Shown piece after piece: positions 50,477 through 59,505 of a stretch of 64,000 nt of DNA (within the stretch, counting starts at the first letter, position 1; each line of letters opens with the position of its first letter). Both the position numbers and the translations under genes were made by a program. Below the pieces are notes generated by a model, which had not been told where the DNA came from, searched no databases, and worked only from the letters and a program-made list of their open reading frames with translations. This stretch comes from JACADW01 sp963747985 (GTDB lineage Bacteria > Acidobacteriota > UBA6911). The stretch is from the NCBI GenBank assembly GCA_963747985.1, contig CAVVHG010000005.1:1-64000 (forward strand), written 5' to 3'.

Positions 50477-52006
50477 TCAACGCCCCAGCTTGACCGGCTC
50501 GCCGAACTGTTGTTCAAAAAGCCGCAGCATCCATTGCCGGTGTTTTTCCATAAAGGATTCGAATCCATCCGGCTTGGCCGGGTCAAAGGTCGGGCCCTCC
50601 CATTCAAGCCTCGGTGTTTCCGCGGTTTCGGCCACAGAGCCCGTCCTGTCTTCCGGCCGGTCGATGTTGGAGCCGGTGTATCGGTTTCCTTCGAAGACGA
50701 TACCTTTGGCAGGCCCCCACCCCGGGCCGATTTCGTAGTCGCCCTTGCTGCGCGACACCTGGTGGCCGTAGCGCGCCTTCCCTTCGACCAGGAAGGAGTT
50801 TCCGCGGAACACGGCGTCGTTGGCCCACCCCGCCCATTCGGTGACGAGCACCATCTGGACATCCAGTCCGGCACCCACATAAATCGCATTGTCGTGGATC
50901 CTGGTCTGTTCGACCTCACCGGCCAGATGGAAAATCCGGGTGCGATCATTGCGGCTGATGTTGTGATGGGCTTCTGTGCCCGTGTTGCCGAGGTTCTCCT
51001 TGGGGTTGCGCTTACCGGGAGTGCAAATCAGCAGGAAACCCCCTTCGTTGTCGTGACTGTAATTGTATTGAATGAGTGTGCGTCGCGAGTTGAAATCGGA
51101 ATCAAAACCCTCTCCATCCAGCGTGGTGTGCGTCAAGTAAGCCTCATTCAGCTGGAAGAGGGAGTTGTCGGTGGACCAGGGCCATATACCGGCGTTGTAA
51201 CTACCTGCCCGATGGTTGCAGTCCCGCGCAATGTTGTGCTCCACCAGGACACCGTCCGTTGCCCACGGCACGATCCCGTCCCCGCCGATGTCGGCCACGT
51301 AGTTGTCGCGGATGACCACGTTGATGCTGGGGAACCAGCGGGTGCGTGACGCGTGGTAGCTCTGTGCAACTATGCCGGAGCGGTCCACTTTCCAGACGAT
51401 GTTGCGCTCGATGAGCAGGCCGTCGAACCGGCTGGGCACCTTGTCCCCGACGGTGCGAAAAACGATTCCCCCGTTGTCCTTGTGGCTGTGCTCGATCCCG
51501 TTGGTGCCGTTTACATCATGGATGTACAGGTCGGAGACCACGACGTGCCTGGCTGTGCCGTAATTGTCCAGGAAGATGTGCACGCCGCGCCTGACTGCCG
51601 GCTTGGGACCCAGGTTGGTCACTTCGAAGTTTCGCACTTCGACCTGCTGTAGGTTGTACAGGCGGATGGCATCCTCCACTTGCCCGTCGCCATCGATCCT
51701 GGGTCTGGGCCCCGTCCCGTACCGGTCGAAAACGATCGGCGCTCCTTCGGCACCGGAACTCCTGGGAGCCAGCTGCCCCTTCCAGGCTGATCCGCTCTTG
51801 AACAGGATTCGGTCGCCCGGCAGAAAATCGGAGCTATTCACCCTGGCAAGCGTCTTCCACGGCGCCTCGGGAGTTACGCCCGGCCCGGCGTCGTTTCCCT
51901 CGGCCGAATCGACGTAGAATGTGCGCGCCTTGGAGATAAGTGCCGACGGAACTATCAGCGAAACGAAAAGGGCCGCAACAGAGAACCTGATCCTGGAACC
52001 CCGCAT
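50477..52006 (-). CDS. Exported right-handed parallel beta-helix protein (polysaccharide-lyase-like)
   Basis: I choose ATG 52006 (MRGSRIRFSVAALFVSLIVP), preceded by GAGGA, which gives 509 residues with an N-terminal signal peptide. The mature start TFYVDSAEGNDAGPGVTPEA followed by PWKTLARVNSSDFLPGD is typical of exported beta-helix proteins. Repeated short strands follow (NVVIRDNYVADIGGDGIVPW, GVLVEHNIARDCNHRAGSYN, TLIQYNYSHDNEGGFLLICT). Catalytic residues of known lyase families cannot be identified. The plus-strand gene at 45676-47597 encodes a related protein, so the locus holds two diverged beta-helix enzymes on opposite strands. Confidence 0.85.
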   Translation of the reverse strand: MRGSRIRFSVAALFVSLIVPSALISKARTFYVDSAEGNDAGPGVTPEAPWKTLARVNSSDFLPGDRILFKSGSAWKGQLAPRSSGAEGAPIVFDRYGTGPRPRIDGDGQVEDAIRLYNLQQVEVRNFEVTNLGPKPAVRRGVHIFLDNYGTARHVVVSDLYIHDVNGTNGIEHSHKDNGGIVFRTVGDKVPSRFDGLLIERNIVWKVDRSGIVAQSYHASRTRWFPSINVVIRDNYVADIGGDGIVPWATDGVLVEHNIARDCNHRAGSYNAGIWPWSTDNSLFQLNEAYLTHTTLDGEGFDSDFNSRRTLIQYNYSHDNEGGFLLICTPGKRNPKENLGNTGTEAHHNISRNDRTRIFHLAGEVEQTRIHDNAIYVGAGLDVQMVLVTEWAGWANDAVFRGNSFLVEGKARYGHQVSRSKGDYEIGPGWGPAKGIVFEGNRYTGSNIDRPEDRTGSVAETAETPRLEWEGPTFDPAKPDGFESFMEKHRQWMLRLFEQQFGEPVKLGR

Positions 52007-52048
52007 AGGATTTTCCTCATAAGGGATCAAACCCCGCTTGTGCAATTC

Positions 52049-52516
52049 TTAGAGACGGGAGGCGATTAATTTGCCCAGAGCGGTAAGCTGGTCGACTGTC
52101 AGGTAGACCTTCTGCTTGACGAAGTCCGCGAACGCCGTCAGGACCACGCAATGAGTCCCCTTCTTGAACGCGAGCAGGTTTTCCGCCATGCCGGGCATGA
52201 TCGCGCCCAGGATCGCCTCGTCGCCGACAGCGGCGGCAGCACCCCTGGCATACTTGGCTTTGAAGCCGGCGTAGTTCCTTGCATCCGTGAACTGCACCAT
52301 CAGGATGAGTTCACCTGAAGAATCGGTGAAATTCAGATCGCCGCCGGCGCCTGCGACGGACCCGCGCGGAACCAGATTGACCCCCTTCATCCCGGCGGCC
52401 TTCTCGATGTCAGCCGCAGTCAGATACTTTTCGTTTGGATCCTGTGCCCTGGCGTTTACAGCCGAGCCAAGAATCAAACACAGGTAAGCCCCGAACACGA
52501 AGGAAGATCTCCGCAT
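52049..52516 (-). CDS. Small exported protein of unknown function
   Basis: I choose ATG 52516 (MRRSSFVFGAYLCLILGSAV), behind AGAGAGGGGCGG, giving 155 residues; the frame extends 111 bases further upstream but without a signal-like start. The signal peptide ends near NARAQ. The mature part (YLTAADIEKAAGMKGVNLVP, LMVQFTDARNYAGFKAKYAR, GTHCVVLTAFADFVKQK) resembles small periplasmic domains described in Acidobacteriota, with two conserved-looking hydrophobic strands. No enzyme motif is visible. It lies between the beta-helix gene and the MscS gene, all on the minus strand. Confidence 0.7.
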   Translation of the reverse strand: MRRSSFVFGAYLCLILGSAVNARAQDPNEKYLTAADIEKAAGMKGVNLVPRGSVAGAGGDLNFTDSSGELILMVQFTDARNYAGFKAKYARGAAAAVGDEAILGAIMPGMAENLLAFKKGTHCVVLTAFADFVKQKVYLTVDQLTALGKLIASRL

Positions 52517-52626
52517 TGTCCGCCCCTCTCTTAAGGCTACCGGGAAAGGTACGACGAACCACTCTCCTGAGTCAACGAGCGGCCGTGCGCGTGTGGGATA
52601 AGGAACCGATTCTGCAGTCCAGCACA

Positions 52627-54561
52627 TTATCCGGAAAGTTCCGTCCTCAAACGGAGAGGGGGCTTGCCCGAAACGGCCGCCTTCAGTTTGGGGTCACTAT
52701 CGATCACCTGAAGCAACTCGCGCGTCACACGATCGTCGATTTCCGATGCGTGCACAAGGTCGACCGGGTAGCGGATAACCACCTCGAGGCCGGAAGGTGT
52801 CAGATGTAACCGGCTCGTCGGCTCCAGCGCTCCGGTAGGCGCAGTGGTGAGTGTCTTTTCCATGTGGCGATACTGCCTCTGCATCTCGTCCCGGTACTGA
52901 GAGAAGATGCCCGCGACGACTCCGCGCAAGCGCTCTTCCGCAAGGCGGTAGTCGCTCTCGGCGGCCACCGTAAGGGTGACCTCATGCCAGCCGAAGCTGG
53001 TGCCGGGGATCTGCTTGAACAGGCCTGCGTTCGGTTGAAAGACGACCGAATTCGAGAAAGCTACGACGCGTCCGGTCGCCGTCTTCTCCCCGCCGCTGAC
53101 CAATTCCAGCATGTGGAAACGCACGAGTCCGATGTCCAGCACGTCGCCGGTGATTCCAGCCACCTGCACACGGTCGCCCACGCGGATGCCGTATCTGCCG
53201 ATCAGGAAGAAGTACGCCACAACTGAGAGGATGACGTTCTGGAGCGCCACGGCAACACCCGCCGTGAGAAGCCCGGCAAAGGTCGCCACTGAGCTGAGTT
53301 CGCTCGCGAACGAGAAGACGAGCACAACGAAGATCACGCTCCAAAAGATAATCTTGCGCAGCAGAAGGTACTGGTATCTGCGACGGGTGTCGCGCACATG
53401 GTTGAATATTGCCCGCCTCCACAGTTCAGCACCCCCGATGATCACTGCCAGCACCAGGATGAGAGTCGCCAGCCTGGCGAGGAGGTTCCTCAACTCCGTC
53501 GCGTATCTCGTCTCGAGGGTGTCCTGCCAATTCGTGAGGTTCTTCTTGTACAAGCCCAGCAGGATCCCTTGCTTGCTCAGAGGCAACACGGACGCCGCTG
53601 TGCGTTTGAACTGTGCGGTCAGGGCGTCCAGCATCGCTTTCTCCTGGACGAGCACGATTTCGTCCGTGGTGTCGCTCTGGCCGGCCAGCTCGTCGCCTCG
53701 TTTCGACAGCTCTCTGAGAGTGCTCACAAGCGGCGTTCGCAAGTCTCTCGATGTCTGGTTCAGCGAATCTGTTGCTTGAATGGCGTTCCGAACCGTGCGG
53801 ATTCTTCCTGAAAGGGCGAAGATGTCGGCCGTCAGTGCCCAAACACCGGATGGTGCGCTTTTCGGCGTCGAGCCTGCCGGGACCGAATAGGCCTGCTCAG
53901 TGGCCGTCGCAGCGCCCTCCTGCTTCGTTGAAGGATTCGCCAGGGCGCCCGGAACCGACCTCGCCAGCGCTTCGATCTTTTCCCGAACCCCGGTGGCCCC
54001 CAATCCTCCTGCGCTCGACCCGCTGACAAACTCCGCGATAGTCCGGATCGAGTCTCTTCGGACTTGTGCAAGTTCGAGTTCGCTCTGGGTTTGGGCAATC
54101 CGGGCTTGAAGTGATACTCGCTGTCCGCCGGCTGTTTCGGCCAGTTTCTGCCGAAGCGTCTGGAGTGCCTGCTGGTTGTTCCGAATCTGCTGGTCCAGCC
54201 TGGCCACCATCCGGCGCAGAGCCTGATATCGAGATGAGCCCGTCTCGCCCCGACTCCCCGCCTCCCCTTTTTCAATGGTCTCCGCCTCGGTTCTGGCGAA
54301 CTCGAAGGAGAGAGAGACTACCTGGTTGGCGATCCGAAGGTTGTCATTTGCGACCAGCCCCTCCTCGGGCTCAGTCACCATTTGTCGCTGAAGGTCGAGC
54401 AGCCGATACCAGCTGACTGTCTGATTGAGGTACTGGAGAAGGGACTCCGCTCTCTGGTCAGGGCTCGACGGCGTTTGCGCTTGGGAAAATGAGACGCACA
54501 CGTTTGCAGCCAGGATCACGGGTATGAGTCCAAGCACCTTTCTCGACACGGAACAGTTCAT
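52627..54561 (-). CDS. Mechanosensitive channel of the MscS family with long periplasmic N-terminus
   Basis: I choose ATG 54561 (MNCSVSRKVLGLIPVILAAN), which makes the signal peptide N-terminal; an ATG at 54594 is possible, and neither has a strong ribosome site. About 250 residues of coiled-coil-prone periplasmic region follow (RRMVARLDQQIRNNQQALQT, RQKLAETAGG). Then come several TM segments and the MscS pore and beta domain: FAGLLTAGVAVALQNVILSV, YGIRVGDRVQVAGITGDVLD and VVAFSNSVVFQPN. The product would be about 644 residues, resembling larger MscK/YbdG-like members more than the 286-residue E. coli MscS. It probably releases osmolytes under turgor stress. Confidence 0.85.
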   Translation of the reverse strand: MNCSVSRKVLGLIPVILAANVCVSFSQAQTPSSPDQRAESLLQYLNQTVSWYRLLDLQRQMVTEPEEGLVANDNLRIANQVVSLSFEFARTEAETIEKGEAGSRGETGSSRYQALRRMVARLDQQIRNNQQALQTLRQKLAETAGGQRVSLQARIAQTQSELELAQVRRDSIRTIAEFVSGSSAGGLGATGVREKIEALARSVPGALANPSTKQEGAATATEQAYSVPAGSTPKSAPSGVWALTADIFALSGRIRTVRNAIQATDSLNQTSRDLRTPLVSTLRELSKRGDELAGQSDTTDEIVLVQEKAMLDALTAQFKRTAASVLPLSKQGILLGLYKKNLTNWQDTLETRYATELRNLLARLATLILVLAVIIGGAELWRRAIFNHVRDTRRRYQYLLLRKIIFWSVIFVVLVFSFASELSSVATFAGLLTAGVAVALQNVILSVVAYFFLIGRYGIRVGDRVQVAGITGDVLDIGLVRFHMLELVSGGEKTATGRVVAFSNSVVFQPNAGLFKQIPGTSFGWHEVTLTVAAESDYRLAEERLRGVVAGIFSQYRDEMQRQYRHMEKTLTTAPTGALEPTSRLHLTPSGLEVVIRYPVDLVHASEIDDRVTRELLQVIDSDPKLKAAVSGKPPLRLRTELSG

Positions 54562-54624
54562 CAGAAGACCATGACCTCGATGTCTTGGCTTCATAGTGTA
54601 AACGATTCGCTCCCCGGATTCCAA

Positions 54625-54999
54625 TCAATCGGGGGTCGGACCGACGCAAACAGTTTCAATTCAGTAGCTTATGGGAGTCTTTGCCCCACGATAAGCGGTT
54701 AGAATGCGTTTTGGCACCCATTTTCAGCGTCTAGGCGGGTGGTGTCGAGACGATCCGGACCTCAAACAGCGCGAGCCGTGCCCGCACGGGTATGATCCCA
54801 GATCAGGGAGGGCCCCATTTGATGGTAACGCAGTGAGATTGCTGTCCAGCCGGCTGCAAGAAGAAAGCCCTCAGACCTCAGATCGAGAAAATGCCACCGA
54901 AAAAAGGAAATAAGGCATTGTTCCGGAGGTCAAGATTCAGTAAGTGATTAACAGGAATCGACTTCCGTCGGTCCGACCCCCTGCTCGGTGGGTCCGATA
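54625..54999. other. Intergenic region upstream of mscS-like gene
   Basis: The region lies between the 5' end of the MscS-like gene and the 3' end of the aldolase gene. It contains the inverted pair listed at 54631-54981. Short plus-strand frames have no ribosome site. No promoter is strong enough to name, although the promoter of the channel gene should lie here. Confidence 0.4.
54631..54981. repeat. REP-like inverted pair, family 2
   Basis: GGGGGTCGGACCGACG at 54631-54646 is matched exactly in inverted orientation at 54966-54981. Each unit is itself nearly palindromic (GGTCGGACCGAC). The right unit lies 19 bases after the stop of the minus-strand aldolase gene. The 320 bases between hold no gene, so the pair may bound a small non-autonomous element or be two independent REP units. 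Confidence 0.55.
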
Positions 55000-55764
55000 T
55001 CAGGGCTTTGCCTGCTTGACTGCCGCTCGAGCGGCCTCGAGAAGCAGCAGGCAATCCGTGGCAACGCAGACCAGGGAGAAACCTGCCGCGAAGGCCCTGG
55101 ATGCCGTGTCGCTGTCACGCGCGAAGATGCCGGCGGGGATACCCCGCGCGGCACAGGCGTCACGGACCCTGCCGATCGTCTCCGCAACCTCAGGATCAGT
55201 GACTCTTCCCGGCTTCCTCAGGCTGGCGGAGAGATCATAGGGTCCGACCAGAATCGCATCCACACCCGGCACGGCGAGAATGGATTCGATGTTCTTCGCT
55301 GCCTCGGTGTGCTCGGCCTGGGCAACCAGTATGGTCTCCAGGTTTGCGTTGTCGACGCACTCCTGAAGCCGGCTCCCGTATCCCTGTGCCCGTGCGACGG
55401 CAATACTGCGGATCCCCTGGGGCGGGTACTTGGCTGCGAGCACGGCCGACCTGGCGTCATCTGCATTGTTGATGTGCGGGAAGATGATGCCCGCCGCGCC
55501 GGTGTCCAGGGCCTTGCAGACCCAAACGGCCTCGTTCGAGGGAACACGGACGACGCAGGGACAACAACGGCCTGCGGCCTGAATCATGCGCTGGACGTCC
55601 GCGAAATCGAGCAACCCGTGCTCCATGTCGATGAACAGCCAGTCAAAGCCGGCAGCGGCACAAGCTTCGGCCACTTCCGGGGAGGGAAGCGAAAGGAGCG
55701 TGCCGAGCAGCCGCTCGCCCTTCTTCAGCTGCTCGCGAAAGCGCACCGCAACAGGGTCGGACAT
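55000..55764 (-). CDS. HpcH/HpaI-family class II aldolase
   Basis: The product (254 residues from ATG 55764; a start 15 bases upstream is possible) is a metal-dependent pyruvate aldolase of the HpcH/HpaI family, which splits 2-keto-3-deoxy sugar acids or 4-hydroxy-2-oxo acids. Family motifs are GTLLSLPSPEVAEACAAAGF, DWLFIDMEHGLLDFADVQRM with the metal-site Glu, VRVPSNEAVWVCKALDTGAA, GIIFPHINNADDARSAV and VDAILVGPYDLSASLRKPG. It resembles 2-keto-3-deoxy-L-rhamnonate aldolase as much as HpaI. In this carbohydrate neighbourhood a sugar-acid substrate is more likely. REP-like copy D sits just upstream. Confidence 0.88.
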   Translation of the reverse strand: MSDPVAVRFREQLKKGERLLGTLLSLPSPEVAEACAAAGFDWLFIDMEHGLLDFADVQRMIQAAGRCCPCVVRVPSNEAVWVCKALDTGAAGIIFPHINNADDARSAVLAAKYPPQGIRSIAVARAQGYGSRLQECVDNANLETILVAQAEHTEAAKNIESILAVPGVDAILVGPYDLSASLRKPGRVTDPEVAETIGRVRDACAARGIPAGIFARDSDTASRAFAAGFSLVCVATDCLLLLEAARAAVKQAKP

Positions 55765-55782
55765 GGCATAGCCTCCCACGCG

Positions 55783-55826
55783 GATTTTGCATTTTCAGGG
55801 TCAGACCCTGAATTTCCAATTTCCGA
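55783..55826. repeat. REP-like unit, family 1 copy D
   Basis: CATTTTCAGGGTCAGACCCT at the centre with GAATTTCCAATTTCC to its right is a shorter copy of the family seen at 7294, 39688 and 44089. It ends 5 bases before the stop of the minus-strand hydrolase gene (55831). Confidence 0.7.
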
Positions 55827-55830
55827 TATA

Positions 55831-57804
55831 CTACTTCGTTGTGATGAGCACCGGGGAGGCGAGCGCGGCGATCTGGCTCACGTCGAACTGCCTGTAGAGA
55901 TCCAGGCAGAACAGCTCCGGGGCCTCCTCGAACTCCACCGGTTTCTCAAGGAGATATCCCAGGCTGGGCATCCCGTCACTGATCGACACTGTGGAATAGA
56001 GTTCGGGCTGCAGCGCTGCGGCCACCAGGGCGGCTACCTGGCTGCGCGGACCGGCGGCCTCGATCCTGACCTTCCCTCCCCCGGAGAACTTCCGGACCCA
56101 GCCCGTGAGTGCATGCAACTGGGCGACCTGCATGCCGAGGGCACGGTCGCCCATCCCATGCAGGATCTCGACGTATAGAGATGCATCCAGACCCTTCCAG
56201 GAATCTCCGATGAAAAGAAGGTCGGCCGCGAGCACCTGCTCCCCTCGATTCACCCGGTCGGAAACCGTCGATGCTGCCTCTCCCTTGCCCTTGTCGTGCA
56301 ACACGATGGTCGCCGGTGCGTCGGCCGGACAAGTTATGGACTTGAGCAGGACTCCGGTTGCAGAGAGCCCATTGGACATCAAGAACTGGTACGAGAGAGT
56401 CTCGACCCCTTTGTGCTTGCTGTTCATCACGTTCCAGACGCTGGATATGTCGACGGGTTTCAGGCGGACAACAGCCCTGAGGCTTTCCCGCCCCGAGCTC
56501 GCCCAGCGATTGCGCTGCCCCGGATCGGACGGGACCGGCGCAACCGGATTGGATGCGGCGACCTTGCGCGCCAGTCCGACGATCGTCAGGTTATCCTGCG
56601 GCAGACCGACTTCCAATTCTTTGTAACTCTTGATCTCCGCGTCGATCGGCAATTCGCCGTCGACGGGCTGCAGTCCGAAGTACTTGCTGAAAAACCGGTA
56701 GGCCGCAATTCGATTGTCGAGTTGGTAGTTATGGTCTCCCGGGTCCCTGTTCTCATGCCACTGGAGCGCGTCTTCCTTCCCATAGAGCCGGTAAATGGGC
56801 CGGATGGCATCATAAATGTAGGGCTTGGCCATGGGCCCGCGGAAGCAGCAGTCATCTTCCGCGTTGTAAGAGAGCAGCGTGGGCCGCGGAGCGCGCAGGG
56901 CAACCAGATGCGGATAGTCAATCTTGACGAAGAAGTCCGTGGCATTTTGCTCGATGTCTCCGAGATCGCCATGCTCTCGTGCCTCGACGCGGGTGCGCGT
57001 GGAGGCGAACCCGGCCACCGGCGCCGATGCCGTGACACGCTCATCGAGGGAGCTCAGCGTGATGGTCTGCCAGCCGCCGCCCGAAAGTCCCGTGACACCG
57101 ACCCGTTGACGATCCGCATTGGGATGCTCCCAGAGGAAGTCCAGTCCTCTCCGCATCGCCAGGTAGAAGAGCCCCACCTCGTTCATCCCCACGAGGTCCA
57201 GATGAGCTCCGAACCAATGCTGGTTCTCCTTGTTCTGGAGCTCGCCGAAGGCCAGCCACTCCAGGTTGAGTGCCAGGATGCCCATCTTCGCGAACTGGAT
57301 GCATCTCTTCTGCTTGTACTCAACCGCTTTGCCGATCGGGCCGACGTGCCCGTTCACGTTCAGGATGACGGGCACTTTGCCGGTCAGCTTCTCCGGCTCA
57401 TAGAGGATGGCCGTCGAGTAGAATCCCGGCACGATTTCGTAGCGCAGCTTGCGCATGCGATAGCCGGGGCCGGCCTCGATTGTGCCGACATCTTCAAAGT
57501 GCGGAGCTGCATTTACCCAGTCCTTTGGCCAGCCGTGAAAGACGACATCATTGAGGAGGCTCTCCCGGATCCGCTTCGACTCAGCCGTCCATTGATCGGC
57601 AGAGACGGCGTTCGGAGGCGCGGGGACCCTTTGCAGCAAATGCTGCTTCAACTGGAAAAGGGCCGCCGGCGGCGAGAGGATCTCCTCCCGCAGGATCGGC
57701 TGGATCTGGGCTACTTCGCTCTGGGCCAACCCGGATGGGGCCGGCAAAACGGACGCGATGAGCAGTAAAGCTGCAATGGGAAGCAGAGAAGTGATCCGGC
57801 GCAT
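55831..57804 (-). CDS. Exported alpha/beta hydrolase (acetyl xylan esterase-like)
   Basis: I choose ATG 57804 (MRRITSLLPIAALLLIASVL), which lies 8 bases after AGGAGGT, over a TTG at 57810; the product has 657 residues and a signal peptide. The alpha/beta hydrolase core shows VPVILNVNGHVGP as the oxyanion region and RVGVTGLSGGGWQTITLSSL with the nucleophile Ser241. AEDDCCFRGPMAKPY and a later DPGDHNYQLD supply plausible Asp and His. A second beta-rich half (TIVLHDKGKGEAASTVSDRV) may be another hydrolase-like domain. The layout is that of large Acidobacteriota and Planctomycetes esterases thought to remove acetyl groups from glycans. It is divergent from the FucI-like gene. Confidence 0.82.
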   Translation of the reverse strand: MRRITSLLPIAALLLIASVLPAPSGLAQSEVAQIQPILREEILSPPAALFQLKQHLLQRVPAPPNAVSADQWTAESKRIRESLLNDVVFHGWPKDWVNAAPHFEDVGTIEAGPGYRMRKLRYEIVPGFYSTAILYEPEKLTGKVPVILNVNGHVGPIGKAVEYKQKRCIQFAKMGILALNLEWLAFGELQNKENQHWFGAHLDLVGMNEVGLFYLAMRRGLDFLWEHPNADRQRVGVTGLSGGGWQTITLSSLDERVTASAPVAGFASTRTRVEAREHGDLGDIEQNATDFFVKIDYPHLVALRAPRPTLLSYNAEDDCCFRGPMAKPYIYDAIRPIYRLYGKEDALQWHENRDPGDHNYQLDNRIAAYRFFSKYFGLQPVDGELPIDAEIKSYKELEVGLPQDNLTIVGLARKVAASNPVAPVPSDPGQRNRWASSGRESLRAVVRLKPVDISSVWNVMNSKHKGVETLSYQFLMSNGLSATGVLLKSITCPADAPATIVLHDKGKGEAASTVSDRVNRGEQVLAADLLFIGDSWKGLDASLYVEILHGMGDRALGMQVAQLHALTGWVRKFSGGGKVRIEAAGPRSQVAALVAAALQPELYSTVSISDGMPSLGYLLEKPVEFEEAPELFCLDLYRQFDVSQIAALASPVLITTK

Positions 57805-57918
57805 GGGCAAACCTCCTGTTTGTCTGTCCCATCATCCACAAAAACGACACGATCTGCATGACTTTTCGCTTGGGAAATCTCGTGGTTTCGTGGCAGAACG
57901 TTAGCGGAGGAAGAGACT

Positions 57919-59325
57919 ATGGACGGTACACTCTCGAGACGCGAGTTTCTGTCAACCACCACGGCGGCCGTGGCTGCCTGTTCAACATCAGCGGCCGGTT
58001 GGGCCCTTACGCCTTCCGGAGCCGGCGACATCAACCTCCCGATCACCCGGATCCGCAAAGTCTACCTGGCCAAGCCTGTGCCAACCTGGCCCAAGCCCGA
58101 CCTGGACGTCGCTGCCGAGATGCGCCGCATCGACAGTCACCTGTCGACGCTAGCGACATCCATGCCGGGCATTCGCTTGGAGGGAGGAGAGCTCTATCGC
58201 GTCCCCGACGAGGTTCCGTCGTCGCTGGACACGCTCGGCAAGCCCGACGGCCTGCTCGTCTTCAACCTTACATCCACGCTGAGCGCGCACATCGAAAAAC
58301 TGGCCTCCAGCGGATTACCCACGATCCTCTTCTCCCAACCCTACAGCGGGCACGACTGGTCCTCGATCCCCGAGATGCGCAAGCGCGGGCTCCGCATCGT
58401 CTGCCTGGCGACCAGTGATTTCGGCGAAATCCCCGACGCCCTGCGACTGATCCGGGCGGCCCACCTCATGAAAAAGACCCGAATACTCTACGTGAACACG
58501 TCCGCCCCTTCGCCGGAAACGAGCGCCCGTATTCGCCAACGTCTCGGCACGGAGGTAATCCATGTAACGCCGGAAAGGGTGAATGCTGCGTTTGCATCTG
58601 TCGCCGACGACGCTGCGGGCGCCGAGGCGAAGGAGTGGATTTCCGGGGCGTTCCGTGTGGTCGAACCGTCGCAACAGGACATCGCCAGTTCCGGCCGGCT
58701 CTACCTCACGCTGCGCAGGATCATGGAAGAGGAGCGAGCACAGGCAGTGACGATCAACTGCCTCGGACTCTTCACGCAGAAGAGACTCCCGGCATACCCC
58801 TGCCTGGCATTCTGCAAACTGAACGACCTCGGCTTCGCCGGTGTCTGTGAAGGGGACCTCGACTCGACCCTCACCCAGCTGATGTACACCTACGCTTTCG
58901 GAGTGCCCGGGTATGTGAGCGACCCCGTCATCGATACTTCGAACAACACGGTGATCCACGCCCACTGCGTCTCGGCGACGCGAATGGATGGCCCGTCCGG
59001 CGAAAGGGCTCCGTACATCATCCGGAGCCACATGGAAGACAACAAGGGCGCATCGCTGCAGGTAAAGATGCGGGTCGGCCAGGTGATCACCATGGCGAAG
59101 CTGATCAACCAGGACACGATGTTGATTTCCACGGGCACCATTATTGACAATCCCGACTCGGATCGCGGCTGCCGTACTAAGATAACCACAAAGGTCGCGA
59201 ACGCGCGCAGACTGCTGGAAGGCTACGAGGGAGGCCTGCACCGGGTCATATTCTACGGCGACCGGGTCGCGGCGGTCCGGGACCTGGCCGGGTTGATGGA
59301 GTTCACAGTCGTCGAGGAAGGTTAG
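57919..59325 (+). CDS. Tat-exported L-fucose isomerase-like protein
   Basis: The 468-residue protein begins MDGTLSRREFLSTTTAAVAA, a twin-arginine signal (RR at 7-8) with a hydrophobic stretch, preceded by GGAGGAAG. The mature part resembles the L-fucose/L-arabinose isomerase fold: SSGLPTILFSQPYSGHDWSS, VTINCLGLFTQKRLPAYPCL, FAGVCEGDLDSTLTQLMYTY with a possible metal-binding Glu and Asp, and VIHAHCVSATRMDG with a His ligand. Cytoplasmic isomerases of this group lack a signal peptide, so a Tat-exported member is unusual and may have another activity or be an oxidoreductase-like scaffold. It opens a run of plus-strand genes to 63315. A REP-like unit begins 5 bases after its stop. Confidence 0.75.
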   Translation: MDGTLSRREFLSTTTAAVAACSTSAAGWALTPSGAGDINLPITRIRKVYLAKPVPTWPKPDLDVAAEMRRIDSHLSTLATSMPGIRLEGGELYRVPDEVPSSLDTLGKPDGLLVFNLTSTLSAHIEKLASSGLPTILFSQPYSGHDWSSIPEMRKRGLRIVCLATSDFGEIPDALRLIRAAHLMKKTRILYVNTSAPSPETSARIRQRLGTEVIHVTPERVNAAFASVADDAAGAEAKEWISGAFRVVEPSQQDIASSGRLYLTLRRIMEEERAQAVTINCLGLFTQKRLPAYPCLAFCKLNDLGFAGVCEGDLDSTLTQLMYTYAFGVPGYVSDPVIDTSNNTVIHAHCVSATRMDGPSGERAPYIIRSHMEDNKGASLQVKMRVGQVITMAKLINQDTMLISTGTIIDNPDSDRGCRTKITTKVANARRLLEGYEGGLHRVIFYGDRVAAVRDLAGLMEFTVVEEG

Positions 59326-59329
59326 AAAA

Positions 59330-59485
59330 GGGGACAGTCACCAGTGTCCCTGACCTTGGAGGTCGCCTCAAGACCGGCAGTTTACCGAGGCGGCATTGGC
59401 AAACGCAACCAATGAGGGGGGAACCACCGACAGAACCAAAGTGCCTGGACGGTCTTTTGATTTTGGGACACTGGTGACTGTCCCC
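59330..59485. repeat. REP-like inverted pair, family 3
   Basis: A 21-base unit at 59330-59350 (begins GGGGACAGTCACCAGTGTCC) recurs exactly in inverted orientation at 59465-59485, 114 bases apart. Each unit contains GGGACA...TGTCCC arms. The left unit lies 5 bases after the stop of the FucI-like gene and the right one 20 bases before the next ATG. No gene lies between. The transcript could form a long hairpin that affects the following aminotransferase gene. Confidence 0.85.
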
Positions 59486-59505
59486 CTAAACCGGAGAAGA
59501 CGAAC

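Noticed and set aside
56296..57768. Plus-strand frame of 490 aa opposite the esterase-like gene
   Set aside because: Antisense shadow: the minus-strand frame has a signal peptide, GLSGGG motif and ribosome site, this one has none.
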